From Paenibacillus plantiphilus (lineage in GTDB: Bacteria; Bacillota; Bacilli; Paenibacillales; Paenibacillaceae): a DNA stretch of 64,000 bases. Where the stretch lies: assembly GCF_927798095.1 (NCBI RefSeq), contig NZ_CAKMMF010000002.1:61105-125104 (forward strand). The letters are read 5' to 3'. Each line of letters starts with the position of its first letter. The first letter of the stretch is position 1. A model generated the notes under the pieces. It made no database searches and was not told the DNA's origin. It saw only the letters and a list, made by a program, of their open reading frames with translations. Shown piece by piece: positions 35,673 through 45,532 of the stretch. The translations under genes and the position numbers were made by a program.

Positions 35673-36199
35673 AACCTTTTTTTCTCCTCCTCTAAAATGC
35701 TTCGGTTCTTGAGAGTTTTGTTTAAAATATGGATCGCTCGTATTTCTCATTGGCCGATTCACCCCCTTTCCAGAGTTGAGCACATTTCTTATAAATGATG
35801 TCTGCGGTCATTTTGACGTCCCTTGTAGGAACATGTCGCAGAAACTTGTAACCTGATGAATGGATGAAGATTTTGGTAGAGTCGCTAAGCCACTATAACA
35901 TTATACAATGGGCTAAATCTACCGTAAAGAGTATTTTGAGAATAAGTTCCAATCAGCGGCCGAATTAAGATATTTTCTTGTCTGCGCGACGCTCATGTAA
36001 TTAAACGCAGCAGGATTTAAAAAGTTGCGTTGGGAATGAAAAAACTTCGAAAAACTTTTTCAAGTCACTTTCACACATGCCAACCGCTAGCTTTGAAGCT
36101 GTAATTGGCTCCGGCTTGTCTACTACTTTGTTAGTATAGCTTCAATACCCGCTAAACGTCATTGTAAAACATCTTCCAAGTGGGGGAAATAAAGATAAA
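35673..36199. other. 527-bp S-layer leader and intergenic region
   Basis: Contains the S-layer promoter (35900-35928), a ~220-base 5' leader with two ribosome sites (35752-35766 and about 35684-35692), and ~270 bp further upstream in which I see no gene. Confidence 0.7.
35900..35928 (-). promoter_or_regulatory. sigma-A promoter of the S-layer gene
   Basis: Minus strand TTTACG, 17 bases, perfect TATAAT. Transcription would begin near 35893. Confidence 0.7.
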
Positions 36200-36225
36200 G
36201 ACTGCCCGAGTAATCTCAGACAGTC
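36200..36225 (-). terminator. terminator of the 36241-40383 SLH gene
   Basis: Minus strand GACTGTCTGAG-ATTA-CTCGGGCAGTC followed by TTTATCTTTATTT. Confidence 0.8.
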
Positions 36226-36240
36226 CAATCTGCAGAAATA

Positions 36241-39200
36241 CTAGTTCAATTTAGGCAGCTTCTTCAAGTCAGCCAGCATTTTTCCGATAATGATTGCTGC
36301 ATCTGAACGAAGCAGATTAGCTTGCGCCTCAAACACATAACCTTTCTTCGGATCACTTACATCTACTGGGGCTCCCTGAATATAGCCTTTCTTGGCTATA
36401 GCGGACACTGCAGCTCTTGCATAGAAATTAATATCACCATAGTCTTTAAACTGTTTTTGCAGTGCTTTATCAATTTTCGTAGCATCTGTATCAAGCTTTA
36501 GTTCCAAGCCTCTGGATAATATGACTGCAGCTTCTGCTCTTGTCAGGTTATTCGTTGGTTCAAATGTACGCGGCTGCGTGCCTCTGATGATACCTTGACG
36601 CGCAGCAGTCTCAACATAGCGATAATCCCATAGCGCATCCGGGTTAATGGTTGGAGAAACATCATCAAAGTGCGGCTTGCTCAGCTCGTAGTTAAGCGGA
36701 AGCTCAAGCGCTTTAACCAGCATACGGGCAAATTCACCGCGAGAGATGAATATATTAGCTCCAAACTCATCTGTGCCTGCCGAATTCATAATGCCTTTCG
36801 CATATATAGCCTCCATGTAATTACGTGCATATGGATGGCTGGTAACGTCGGAGAAGGAATTGACCATCTTGCCTACAACATAATAACCGAATTGATTAAA
36901 TGGAACAGTAATCGTATTTTTCTTGGCATCGACGACACCGCCGACATTCTCCCAATACTTGTTCTTTACATCATAACGATACGTTGTGATAATTGTGCCG
37001 ATTCCTTCACGCATGCTCGGATCGAAGGTCAGTGTCATTTTTCCTTCTTTGGATAAGATCAGTTCTCTGCTATCCGGACGCTCATCATAGGTCGGCAATT
37101 TAGTTCCAAAAGTACCGGTAGCGTTAGGGAATTGATATGGATCTACACCTGATGTTTGCGGATCGTACACGCCGCTGGTTTGCAGATCGTCCGCCATACC
37201 TGCATCAACCCAATATACAGGGCTTGCTTTGGTAAAGCGAGTCGGATATGAGTTTTTGAAACGATATCCAAAATTCTGAAGAATGCGGTCAAAGTTAATT
37301 GGCAGCGTCTCGAATTCATGCCGATCCACAACTCCATCCTCCGGGTTCGCTATCGCGAAGAGCAGCTTGTGACCTGTAAAGACCTGGTTCTTGTATTCCT
37401 CAGGCAGGTTAAAGTCTCTGCGAATGAGCGTCGTTCCTTTCGGGAACGTTAAGCTAAGCGCACCGTCGAACACTTTACTCGAATTCTTCATCTCCTGCAA
37501 GAATTGTGCCCCTGGAATATTGGTCGGGGAATATTTAATAACAAACGAATCACTGGTCGTTTCATTTTTGTTCTTAATTGTGAACGTAATTTTGTTGTCT
37601 CCAGCCTTCAATCCTTCTACAACGGCACGGAAAGCATGCTGGTAATCGATAACATTGTCATTGTCAGCATCGAATTTAATCTTTTCTGCATTAACTTTAT
37701 TGACGACAACAGTATCTGCACTTGGTGCGTTAATAATAACTTCGACGAAGTTTTTATTAACGATAGCTTTCTTAGGAAGCAGCGGTCTCACCAAATCATA
37801 CGGCAAAGCAATTGGATCTACTTCCAAACGGTAGCTGGCCCGAGGTCCTACTAAACCGCTATTGTATACATAGAAGTTGTACACGCTAGGGCTTCCGTTA
37901 TCATTCAAAGTCTGTTTGTTCAACGTGAATGAGAAGGATTGTGTAGCTAGATCATAGCTCACGGTAATGCCCGGAACAGGACCGTCAGCACCAATGTCAA
38001 CTAATCTATTTACAGCAATTGCAGCTACTGTAGGCTTGCTGCTGTCATACACTTGCAGCTCATGTTTCAAATCCCATTCTATTGGGGTTGTCAGGTTTGT
38101 GCCTTCAATCCTCAGGATGTACTTCTCCCGATTACCAGCTAAACTAGTTAGTTTTGCCTGAACTACCGCTGCACTTTGCGTGATCGTTGTTGGGGTATCC
38201 GCCGGTTCAGAATCGCCTAAATCGATGAAATCGAATGTACCAAAAACCTTCATCTCAGATTTCTTGGTCGTGTATATGCTTCCGACAAGCGGAAAATCCG
38301 GATCATTCGGTAAAGGGTTTACATTGTCAGCATTATACGGGAACACTCCTGCTGATCCTTCTACTGGGATAACCGGCAGGTTTGTTGGAACAAGATATAG
38401 TTTGACTGTTTTTACATAAGAAGCTTTGCTACCTTGATACATCAATTTGATGATATTCTCTCCGGGCATTAAAGCCTTGGCAGCATTTTCAAGATTGGTC
38501 GAATCTTCATCAATTTGGAACTCGTTTTTCTTTGTTGTGGATGTTTCCTTTAATTTTATAGGCGTATTATTAATATAGAAGAATATCGTCTGTGCTCCTC
38601 CCGCAGTACCAGTAGGTGCGTAGCGGATATCATCTATAATTTTCACATTCTCTATTCTTCCTTTGAATTTTTTCAAAGTACCAGTACTTGTTCCATTACC
38701 AATTAAATCCTCCATATGAGATCCGACTGTCGTATCAATATCGATTTTCATATTGTCGTAAACGGCATCATAATTAGCGTATATTCCAACGAGCATCGTT
38801 ATTTTCACACTTTTATCAACGACTCCCAAGGAAGATGGAAATAGTTTAAAATCAATTGACTGCGTTCCTTCAAACGGCGCGGTTAATTCAATCAAAACCC
38901 GTTTGAATTCTATCGATTCACCGTTGATGTCACGTGATGCAGTTCCAAGGCCACCCAGCAATTCCACCTTGCTATACGACCCAGCAGCTGCCAAACTGCC
39001 TGCAGCATCCTTGATTACCAGACTCGGTATATCAATAGTTGTATTCGTCCCAGGATTTCCAATTAGAACTTCTAGAGCAAAAGGTTGGCTGTACAGATTC
39101 TTGCCATCTACCGGAATACCTTCCACGCCATCGTAATCAGCGGGGGCATCACCAGTTTTGTAACCTGGCAAATAGTTGATTTCATGGATATACGGTGCGT

Positions 39201-40383
39201 CTTTATCCATAATTTTAAAATTGTAAGTAGCGCCTTCCTTTATTATATCAACCGGCGCCGGCGGCGTCCTATTGCTCTTCTCTTCGTTTATTGTCTTAAG
39301 CTCAATTGTATAATTGTTGTTAAATGTTAAGGCTTGAGCCGGAATTACGAATTCATATTCAAAAAAGTCATTCGTTATTGGCGGCGTTGGGCTAGGCAAC
39401 AAGCTTTCTTCCATTCCAGTACTAAGAGTTGTTGCCCCTTGTTTTATAATGAAGTCAATTGGCAGCTTATCTGTCGCCGGATTAGGATGCGGCTCAAGCT
39501 CGGGATCGGCATCATCGTTATATCTTTTGTTAGGGACGATTACTTTACCCGTGAATTTAACTGTCTCTGAAGTGGACATAAAGTCGGAGCTGTAGTCCAA
39601 TGCACCTTGATTTGTAGAAACTGAATTATCGACTATATTCACATCGTAGAAGATAACCTCTCCGTTATAAAAAGCGATCTCTCTGGTCGTCTCGATGACC
39701 TGATTATTGTTGGATACTTTTAAAGTAACCAAGTTTTTCCCTTTTTTTAGATTGATAGGAGATGCAACGAATGAATAATTCGATGTCTTGTTTACCGGGA
39801 AGGTACGACTATTTCCGTTGACTACAATTGTAACCTGTGTTGCGTTAGGGGCATTCCCCAGAATACTGATGTCAGCGGCACTACGTCCACGAGATGGCGC
39901 GGAATTAACTACCGTAACGCCTGTTTCTTTCATCGGGAACCGTTCACCGTCAAGATGCGCCTCAAGATTGTAAAACAACGGTCCATTATGATAATTGATA
40001 TAGATCGATGAGGTGACCTGACTGCCACCTTGCGTGCCTGTGAATGTGATTTTATTAAGTCCAGGGAACAATTGAAGGTTGAACACTTCGATATTAAAGC
40101 CACTGGCCGTTATGTTATTCGTTAAATTTTCTCTTTTTTCACCAACCTCATTATTTACCATTTGGTAAATGCTGTACGAAATCGATTGCGGATTAACTCC
40201 GTTAATTGTTCCTTTCAAAGTTACACGCTCATCGGATGTTGTACGCGGAGCGGCAATGTCATAGCTTTCTTCAGGGAAAATAAAGTTTCCAGCTGCAGCA
40301 ACTGCTGTCGTTGCGCCAATTGGCGGCAACAGCTGGAGGACGAGCGAGAGCATCAGTACGACAAAAGCAATTTTCTTTCTCAC
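36241..40383 (-). CDS. large surface protein with C-terminal SLH domains
   Basis: A 1380-aa protein. The signal peptide (KIAFVVLMLSLVLQLLPPIGATTAVAAAG) leads into ~1150 residues of Ig-like repeats (phrases such as LKKGKNLVTLKVSNNNQVIETT, LMPGENIIKLMYQGSKASYVKTV and LKAGDNKITFTIKNKNETTSD mark a repeated unit). The last ~200 residues are three SLH modules with SRGE, TRAE and LRSD motifs. The GTG at 40383 is preceded by GGAGG. Anchoring would rely on pyruvylated secondary cell-wall polymer. It is transcribed convergently with nothing, ending in its own terminator. Confidence 0.85.
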   Translation of the reverse strand: MRKKIAFVVLMLSLVLQLLPPIGATTAVAAAGNFIFPEESYDIAAPRTTSDERVTLKGTINGVNPQSISYSIYQMVNNEVGEKRENLTNNITASGFNIEVFNLQLFPGLNKITFTGTQGGSQVTSSIYINYHNGPLFYNLEAHLDGERFPMKETGVTVVNSAPSRGRSAADISILGNAPNATQVTIVVNGNSRTFPVNKTSNYSFVASPINLKKGKNLVTLKVSNNNQVIETTREIAFYNGEVIFYDVNIVDNSVSTNQGALDYSSDFMSTSETVKFTGKVIVPNKRYNDDADPELEPHPNPATDKLPIDFIIKQGATTLSTGMEESLLPSPTPPITNDFFEYEFVIPAQALTFNNNYTIELKTINEEKSNRTPPAPVDIIKEGATYNFKIMDKDAPYIHEINYLPGYKTGDAPADYDGVEGIPVDGKNLYSQPFALEVLIGNPGTNTTIDIPSLVIKDAAGSLAAAGSYSKVELLGGLGTASRDINGESIEFKRVLIELTAPFEGTQSIDFKLFPSSLGVVDKSVKITMLVGIYANYDAVYDNMKIDIDTTVGSHMEDLIGNGTSTGTLKKFKGRIENVKIIDDIRYAPTGTAGGAQTIFFYINNTPIKLKETSTTKKNEFQIDEDSTNLENAAKALMPGENIIKLMYQGSKASYVKTVKLYLVPTNLPVIPVEGSAGVFPYNADNVNPLPNDPDFPLVGSIYTTKKSEMKVFGTFDFIDLGDSEPADTPTTITQSAAVVQAKLTSLAGNREKYILRIEGTNLTTPIEWDLKHELQVYDSSKPTVAAIAVNRLVDIGADGPVPGITVSYDLATQSFSFTLNKQTLNDNGSPSVYNFYVYNSGLVGPRASYRLEVDPIALPYDLVRPLLPKKAIVNKNFVEVIINAPSADTVVVNKVNAEKIKFDADNDNVIDYQHAFRAVVEGLKAGDNKITFTIKNKNETTSDSFVIKYSPTNIPGAQFLQEMKNSSKVFDGALSLTFPKGTTLIRRDFNLPEEYKNQVFTGHKLLFAIANPEDGVVDRHEFETLPINFDRILQNFGYRFKNSYPTRFTKASPVYWVDAGMADDLQTSGVYDPQTSGVDPYQFPNATGTFGTKLPTYDERPDSRELILSKEGKMTLTFDPSMREGIGTIITTYRYDVKNKYWENVGGVVDAKKNTITVPFNQFGYYVVGKMVNSFSDVTSHPYARNYMEAIYAKGIMNSAGTDEFGANIFISRGEFARMLVKALELPLNYELSKPHFDDVSPTINPDALWDYRYVETAARQGIIRGTQPRTFEPTNNLTRAEAAVILSRGLELKLDTDATKIDKALQKQFKDYGDINFYARAAVSAIAKKGYIQGAPVDVSDPKKGYVFEAQANLLRSDAAIIIGKMLADLKKLPKLN

Positions 40384-40552
40384 GGTAAGCCTCCTCCAAA
40401 TTCTAATCCATTCGTTTGTTTTCGTACTGATATTATCGGCCCGGAATGGGCAAAAGTTTAGGCTTTTTCCAGATTTGAGTTCCCAGTAGGCTCATTAGTT
40501 TAGTTCGATAAGTTTCTGTTTCTTATTTTTCTTATAGCAAAAAGCAAAAAAA

Positions 40553-40580
40553 CACCCTGATTCCATTCGGAATACAGGGC
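40553..40580 (-). terminator. terminator of tagO
   Basis: Minus strand CCCTGTATTCC-GAAT-GGAATCAGGG followed by TGTTTTTTTG. Confidence 0.85.
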
Positions 40581-40594
40581 GTTCGATTTATTGT

Positions 40595-41728
40595 CTATTT
40601 AGAGCGCGATTGCTCCGTCCGAACAAGTACCCGCTGAATAAAATTCAGCAGCGGACGGCGGGATTTATCGACGATGCCAATAAGCTCTGCGCCGATCTGC
40701 AGGACGAATATGAGAACGAGAATAATAACGAAGGTGATCCAATTGGCCGCACTGGATTGTACGATCGTTGACTGCAGGATCGCACATACACCGAAGAATG
40801 CAGCGATCGCATAAATGATCAGCACCGTACGGCGATGGCTGAAGCCAAGCTCCCGCAAGCAGTGATGAAGATGTCCCTTGTCCGGCGCGAATATCGGCTT
40901 CTTGTTCACCCAGCGGCGTACAATCGCGAAGAAGGTATCCGACAGCGGAACACCGATTATGAGCAATGGAACGAGGAACGAAACAACCGTCACCTGCTTG
41001 AAGCCGATCATCGACAGGGTCGCCAGACTGAATCCAAGGAACAGTGACCCCGTATCACCCATGAAAATTTTTGCCGGATGAAAGTTATAGCATAGGAAGC
41101 CGATTACGCCTCCCAATAACAATGCGCTCAGCAATATTACAGGCACAAAGCCCATTATAGTTGCCATGACCAGAATGGTGCCGATGGCAATTGCGGAGAC
41201 GCCTGCTGCAAGTCCATCCAACCCATCGATCAGGTTGATCGCATTGGTAACGCCGACGATCCACAGAATCGTCAAAGGAATACTTAGCCATGCCGCCACT
41301 GGCTGCATCGTCTCTCCGAAAGGAATGTTGAGCAAGTCGATCTTGACGTCGAAACCAAGAACTACAACGCTTGCCGCAATTATTTGACCGACGAGCTTAA
41401 CCTTTGCGGACAGCTCGAAACGGTCGTCCAACACGCCAATCAGAATAATAATGCTGCCGCCCGTAAGCAGCGCATTGATCAGATTGGTATCGTAATTGCG
41501 GAGCAGTCCATCTGGAATAAAGGGTTTAATGGCGAAATATGCGCCGACAAAAGCAGCATATATACCTAATCCGCCCAAACGCGGCATAATTCTCGTGTGA
41601 ACTTTCCTATGGTTAGGCTTGTCTATAGCACCAATCTTGAATGCCAATTTAATGACAAACGGAGTAAGTACAAGTGCCAGTGTTAGTGATATGATAAATC
41701 CGATTACATAAAGAAAGCCTTCAGCCAT
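40595..41728 (-). CDS. tagO: undecaprenyl-phosphate GlcNAc-1-phosphate transferase TagO/WecA
   Basis: A 377-aa polytopic membrane enzyme with ~11 TM segments that starts wall-polymer synthesis by loading GlcNAc-1-P on undecaprenyl phosphate. Family motifs: ILIGVLDDRFEL, TNAINLIDGLDGLAAG, KIFMGDTGSLFLGF and FAPDKGHLHHCL (catalytic Asp and His loop). The ATG at 41728 is six bases from GAGGGAG, which abuts the earlier ATG at 41734. Ahead of it in the same direction lie tagA, the csaB remnant and DUF5693, an envelope polymer locus. Confidence 0.93.
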   Translation of the reverse strand: MAEGFLYVIGFIISLTLALVLTPFVIKLAFKIGAIDKPNHRKVHTRIMPRLGGLGIYAAFVGAYFAIKPFIPDGLLRNYDTNLINALLTGGSIIILIGVLDDRFELSAKVKLVGQIIAASVVVLGFDVKIDLLNIPFGETMQPVAAWLSIPLTILWIVGVTNAINLIDGLDGLAAGVSAIAIGTILVMATIMGFVPVILLSALLLGGVIGFLCYNFHPAKIFMGDTGSLFLGFSLATLSMIGFKQVTVVSFLVPLLIIGVPLSDTFFAIVRRWVNKKPIFAPDKGHLHHCLRELGFSHRRTVLIIYAIAAFFGVCAILQSTIVQSSAANWITFVIILVLIFVLQIGAELIGIVDKSRRPLLNFIQRVLVRTEQSRSK

Positions 41729-41832
41729 CTTCATCTCCCTCTCAATTGCTAGTGCCGGAATGAATTATACCCCGTTTGAAAAAGAAACTCCACTCTTATT
41801 TTCAAGCAATTTTCACGAAATACTCGAAGTTT

Positions 41833-42606
41833 TCAGGTGGTTGGACGATGTTTTCGGACGTTTTCTTTATCTCGCATCACTTTCACTACGAATTTCGGCA
41901 AAATAAACATTCTTCTGAATCTGGAGGGCTGCTGCAATAGACGGTACAGCCATTCCAAACGCAGCTTCTGGAATATTCTCGGAGCTCGCTTCAGAACTCC
42001 GGCAATGATATCAAAGCTGCCGCCTACACCCATCATGACAGGAACACTTAGCTGCTCCTTGTGCTGTGCGATCCAAGGCTCCTGCGTATCAACCCCGCGA
42101 GCAACAAACAACAGGTCCGGAGAGCTTTCGCGAATTTGCTGAATGATTGATGCATCATCGTCCGGGCCGAAAAAGCCGTTGCGGTAACCAGCAATTATTA
42201 TGCCCGGAAACTGCTCTTGCAGCTTATTCGCCGTTCGTTCAATCACTTCCTGAGAGCTGCCGAGCAGAAAAACACGCCATCTCCGCGATTGGCCGACCTC
42301 CAGCAGCTTGTGCATCATGTCAAAGCCGGCCACACGCTCCGTAACGGGTTCGCCAATATGGGATGCCGCCCACACAACGCCTGTCCCATCCGGCACAACA
42401 AGATCGGCTCCGCACATGACGCGGTGAAAATCCGGATTCTCCAGCCCCGTCATCACCATGATCGGATTGCCGGTAATGACCTGCGTAGTGATGCCTTGTT
42501 CAACCCGCTGTGTCAAATATTGAACGGTGTCCTGCATATTTAATTTGGAAAACTGAATACCATATATAGAAACCGTCGGCACGCTTGCAATTGCAGACTG
42601 ACTCAT
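41833..42606 (-). CDS. tagA: WecG/TagA/CpsF-family N-acetylmannosaminyltransferase
   Basis: 257 aa. Adds ManNAc to lipid-linked GlcNAc on the cytoplasmic face. Motifs: TGNPIMVMTGLENPDFHRVM, LVVPDGTGVVWAA, RVAGFDMMHKLL and MGVGGSFDIIAGVLKRAP. The C-terminal basic helix (LEWLYRLLQQPSRFRRMF) is typical of membrane association in this family. Follows csaB after 18 bases and precedes tagO. Confidence 0.92.
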   Translation of the reverse strand: MSQSAIASVPTVSIYGIQFSKLNMQDTVQYLTQRVEQGITTQVITGNPIMVMTGLENPDFHRVMCGADLVVPDGTGVVWAASHIGEPVTERVAGFDMMHKLLEVGQSRRWRVFLLGSSQEVIERTANKLQEQFPGIIIAGYRNGFFGPDDDASIIQQIRESSPDLLFVARGVDTQEPWIAQHKEQLSVPVMMGVGGSFDIIAGVLKRAPRIFQKLRLEWLYRLLQQPSRFRRMFILPKFVVKVMRDKENVRKHRPTT

Positions 42607-42624
42607 TGCTCGTTGTCACCTCTA

Positions 42625-43463
42625 TTATGATTGACGCAGAAGCGCTGCGATTTGTTGCGCAGGCCTGCGAGCTTCTTGCTTTAATTTGTCGATCGCAGCG
42701 TGGTGAGCTTGCCGCCACGCTTCTCCATCGTCTAGAAGCTTGAGCGCTTCCGCCGCGAATACGGCCGGATCAAGCGATTCGGTGGTGCCGACAGGCGTGA
42801 GACCCAATCGATTCAGGAACTGATCGATTTTGGGATCATACGAGAGCCCCAGCATCGGCACCGATTGGTTGGCCGCGTATATGAGCGCATGCAGCCGCAT
42901 GCCGAATAGCGCGTCGCAGCGGCTGACCTCCAGCAGCATTTGCTGGGGGTCGTCGCCGGGCTCGGCGATCTCGGCTTTACTCGCGCCGAGATCGCCGAGC
43001 CGTTCCATCACCCATCGAGACGCCTCTGCGTCTGATGGGGTGTGGAACGGGAGGAACCGCAGCCGCACCGCCCGGCTGCGGGCCAGCGCGCCCAGCGCAG
43101 CGGCCGCGCGCGCCGCATAACGCCCGTATAATACGGGATCGTCTTGACGCCTGTCGCATCCTGCAGCAGGCTGCCGCCGCCGCTGATCAAACCGTCGCTC
43201 CCGCGAATCGCCCGAATAACCTCGCCAAGGCGCATCCGATGCACGGACTCCACGCCATACATCTGGCTCGTCCATGCCGGATCAATCGACAGGACGACGG
43301 GCACAATGGCAATCCCCTGCCGCGCGCCTTCCTCCTGAAGAGCGAATAAAATCGATTTCAATACGGCTTCATCGCCGCTATTGCGATACCCGTAATAGCC
43401 GGAAATAACTACGCGCCGGCTTTGAATTGCTGTTTGATCCCTTCCAGCCGTGGTGCTCCCCAT
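42625..43463 (-). pseudogene. csaB: polysaccharide pyruvyl transferase CsaB, internal deletion with frameshift
   Basis: CsaB adds ketal pyruvate to the cell-wall polymer that SLH domains bind. The N-terminal third is in one frame (RRVVISGYYGYRNSGDEAVLKSIL, DGLISGGGSLLQDATGVKTIPYYTGV). The C-terminal half is in another (YAARAAAALGALARSRAVRLRFLPFH, MRLHALIYAANQSVPMLGLSYDPKIDQFLNRLG). Together they give ~270-290 residues against ~365 in known CsaB, so the central ~100 residues are missing and the frames are out of register near 43105-43125. The start ATG at 43463 has GGAAGGAG upstream and overlaps DUF5693 by 55 bases. The junction is very GC-rich, so an assembly error is possible. Confidence 0.8.
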
Positions 43464-45520
43464 CGCCGCCAAACTCCTTCCCCAACCTGCCAAACCGCAA
43501 TCAATACAAGTCCGAACAGCGCGCCGATGGCAAGACCGAGCGAGACACGAATAAGCGAGATCGCAAGCGGTGTATGAATATGCGCGAATGTATCAACGAT
43601 TGAGAGCTGGCCGATAGCAGCTACAATAAACAATACCCACGCTGCGCGATAGCGAAGCGCAAGGAAAAGTCCGAACAAGAAGAGCGGATGCGAGAGCATA
43701 AATTCCTTGAACCGAGGACGCACCCCGATGGTCGTCTCCAGCAGATTTCGGATAATCATCTCTACGCCTGTAACCTGACCCTCGTTGCCCGTGCGGGACA
43801 AATAATACATGCCTGCTGCGCCAAGTATCAGCCCGCCAACAACCCACAGCACCGTAATCGGCATCATGAGCAGCTTGCGCAAATTGCCCAGCACCGAATC
43901 GCCCGTGTACAGGAATACATAGAGCGCGGTCAGACCAATCGGCGCCATATGCAGCAAGCCTACACCCCTAAATTGATCAAGCACAAGCGAATATTTGATG
44001 CTGTTCAATAAACCGAATACAAACGGCACGCCTGCCAGAGAAATAATGGACGTAGCCGCGAACAAGGCGATCGCCATCTTGAAGCGTCGTCCGGCGGAGA
44101 GGCCTGGGAATATCCAGCGTCCTCCCACATTTGCCGCTGTCTCGACATTTGCGCCAACTGCTCTGCGGTTGCCCACCGTATGGGCTCTCACCCGATTAAT
44201 CGCCCAGATTAAGGCGAGCGTCGGCGCGCTGATAGCCGCTCCAAGCGCCAGACCCTGCTCCAGAATCGACGGCGACAACACATTGAGTCCTGCACTGCCG
44301 ATAAGACCAATCACAAAGACTGGAATGTTCACGCCAGATACAAAAGCAGCGACAAGCAATACGATAAGAGCAATAGCGCCAAGCGCGACAAGCCCTTTCA
44401 GCGCCTTCTGCCAAGCCGTCAGCTCCGTACTGGAATCGAACGCTTCCGCCGTTCCCGCAGAAAAGCCCCATTTCTCAATTTTTGCAATAGCGCCATCCTT
44501 GCCGTTCAGCGCCTCATAAATATTGTCCAGCGAGTACGTAATGGACGATTTCGCGGAATCGCTCATCGGCGCTCCGTTCAGATAGAACATCCGGATATTG
44601 CGGTCCTTGACCGCAAGCTGGAATCGATCGGCAATCTCATTCGCCTTCATGCCTGCAGCATCAATGTCCGAAAGCGAATAAATTCTGGCCACATTGTAAT
44701 CGAGCAGATAGCCAAGTGTACCCATACCCTTTTGCGGCTTCGAGTTTTCAATTGCAGCTACGCCGATGCCATGCTTATTAAGTATATCGGCAAAGGTGTA
44801 TAAGCTCTTCTTCTCTTCATTGTCAGCAAAGCCCTTCACCGCATTCCCGTCGAACAGAATCCGCTTCACGCCTAGCTCCTTGTAGTCGGCTATTAGCCGA
44901 TCAACAGACTCCACATCATAAGGAACACGGTCCGACAGACGCGGCAGAATGCCAAGATCTGCGTCACGAATCATCTGCAGCGCAATCGGATCAGGACTCA
45001 TAAGCTTTAATTTAGCATCCTCGTACGGTGTTTCCAGCACAAGTCCGGATCCATTATCGGCCGTAAATGGACGAACTGCAATTCCCCACTTCTCATAAGT
45101 CGATTCAATAAGCGGACGCAGCTCGGATTCTTCACGGCTGCCGGCAAAAATAACGTAAGTAAAATTCTCGTTAACCGGCGCCAGCTTGCCATTAATCCCG
45201 TTCAAAGCAGCTGAATTGTATACTGACAATCGGCCAGCCCAGCTAAGCTCGTCAAGCGAGCTTTCGAATACGGCCATCGATTGAATGCCCGCTTCCTTCA
45301 TTTTGCCTAATTGCTCCTGAATAAATTCCTGCGGGCGCGCCTGATAAGAAGCAATTTGAACGAGATCCCGATAATCATACACAAATTCCACCTTATTGGC
45401 CGACTGCTCCATTCCCCAACGGGAAATCCCGAGCGGAATTGCGGCAATAATGCCAATCAGGGTCAAAATCAACATGAACGTTTGCGCTTTCCGATTCCAT
45501 TGCTGCCAGTTTAGCTGCAC
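43409..45520 (-). CDS. DUF5693 membrane protein of the csaB locus
   Basis: 703 aa. One N-terminal TM segment (TFMLILTLIGIIAAIPLGI) is followed by a large extracytoplasmic domain (~residues 30-380, RLSDRVPYDVESVDRLIADYKELGVKRILFDG) and ~10 TM segments in the C-terminal half. The DUF5693 family is commonly next to csaB in S-layer bacteria. Its function is unknown to me; a role in wall-polymer modification or export is suggested by the neighbours. The GTG at 45520 has AAGGAG six bases upstream, better than the codon at 45529. Confidence 0.85.
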   Translation of the reverse strand: MQLNWQQWNRKAQTFMLILTLIGIIAAIPLGISRWGMEQSANKVEFVYDYRDLVQIASYQARPQEFIQEQLGKMKEAGIQSMAVFESSLDELSWAGRLSVYNSAALNGINGKLAPVNENFTYVIFAGSREESELRPLIESTYEKWGIAVRPFTADNGSGLVLETPYEDAKLKLMSPDPIALQMIRDADLGILPRLSDRVPYDVESVDRLIADYKELGVKRILFDGNAVKGFADNEEKKSLYTFADILNKHGIGVAAIENSKPQKGMGTLGYLLDYNVARIYSLSDIDAAGMKANEIADRFQLAVKDRNIRMFYLNGAPMSDSAKSSITYSLDNIYEALNGKDGAIAKIEKWGFSAGTAEAFDSSTELTAWQKALKGLVALGAIALIVLLVAAFVSGVNIPVFVIGLIGSAGLNVLSPSILEQGLALGAAISAPTLALIWAINRVRAHTVGNRRAVGANVETAANVGGRWIFPGLSAGRRFKMAIALFAATSIISLAGVPFVFGLLNSIKYSLVLDQFRGVGLLHMAPIGLTALYVFLYTGDSVLGNLRKLLMMPITVLWVVGGLILGAAGMYYLSRTGNEGQVTGVEMIIRNLLETTIGVRPRFKEFMLSHPLFLFGLFLALRYRAAWVLFIVAAIGQLSIVDTFAHIHTPLAISLIRVSLGLAIGALFGLVLIAVWQVGEGVWRRWGAPRLEGIKQQFKAGA

Positions 45521-45532
45521 ACTTTCCACTCC

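Noticed and set aside
43008..43493. A complete short CsaB-like gene
   Set aside because: After the conserved TIPYYTGV segment the frame leaves all CsaB similarity and reads arginine/glycine-rich nonsense, while the true C-terminus continues in another frame.
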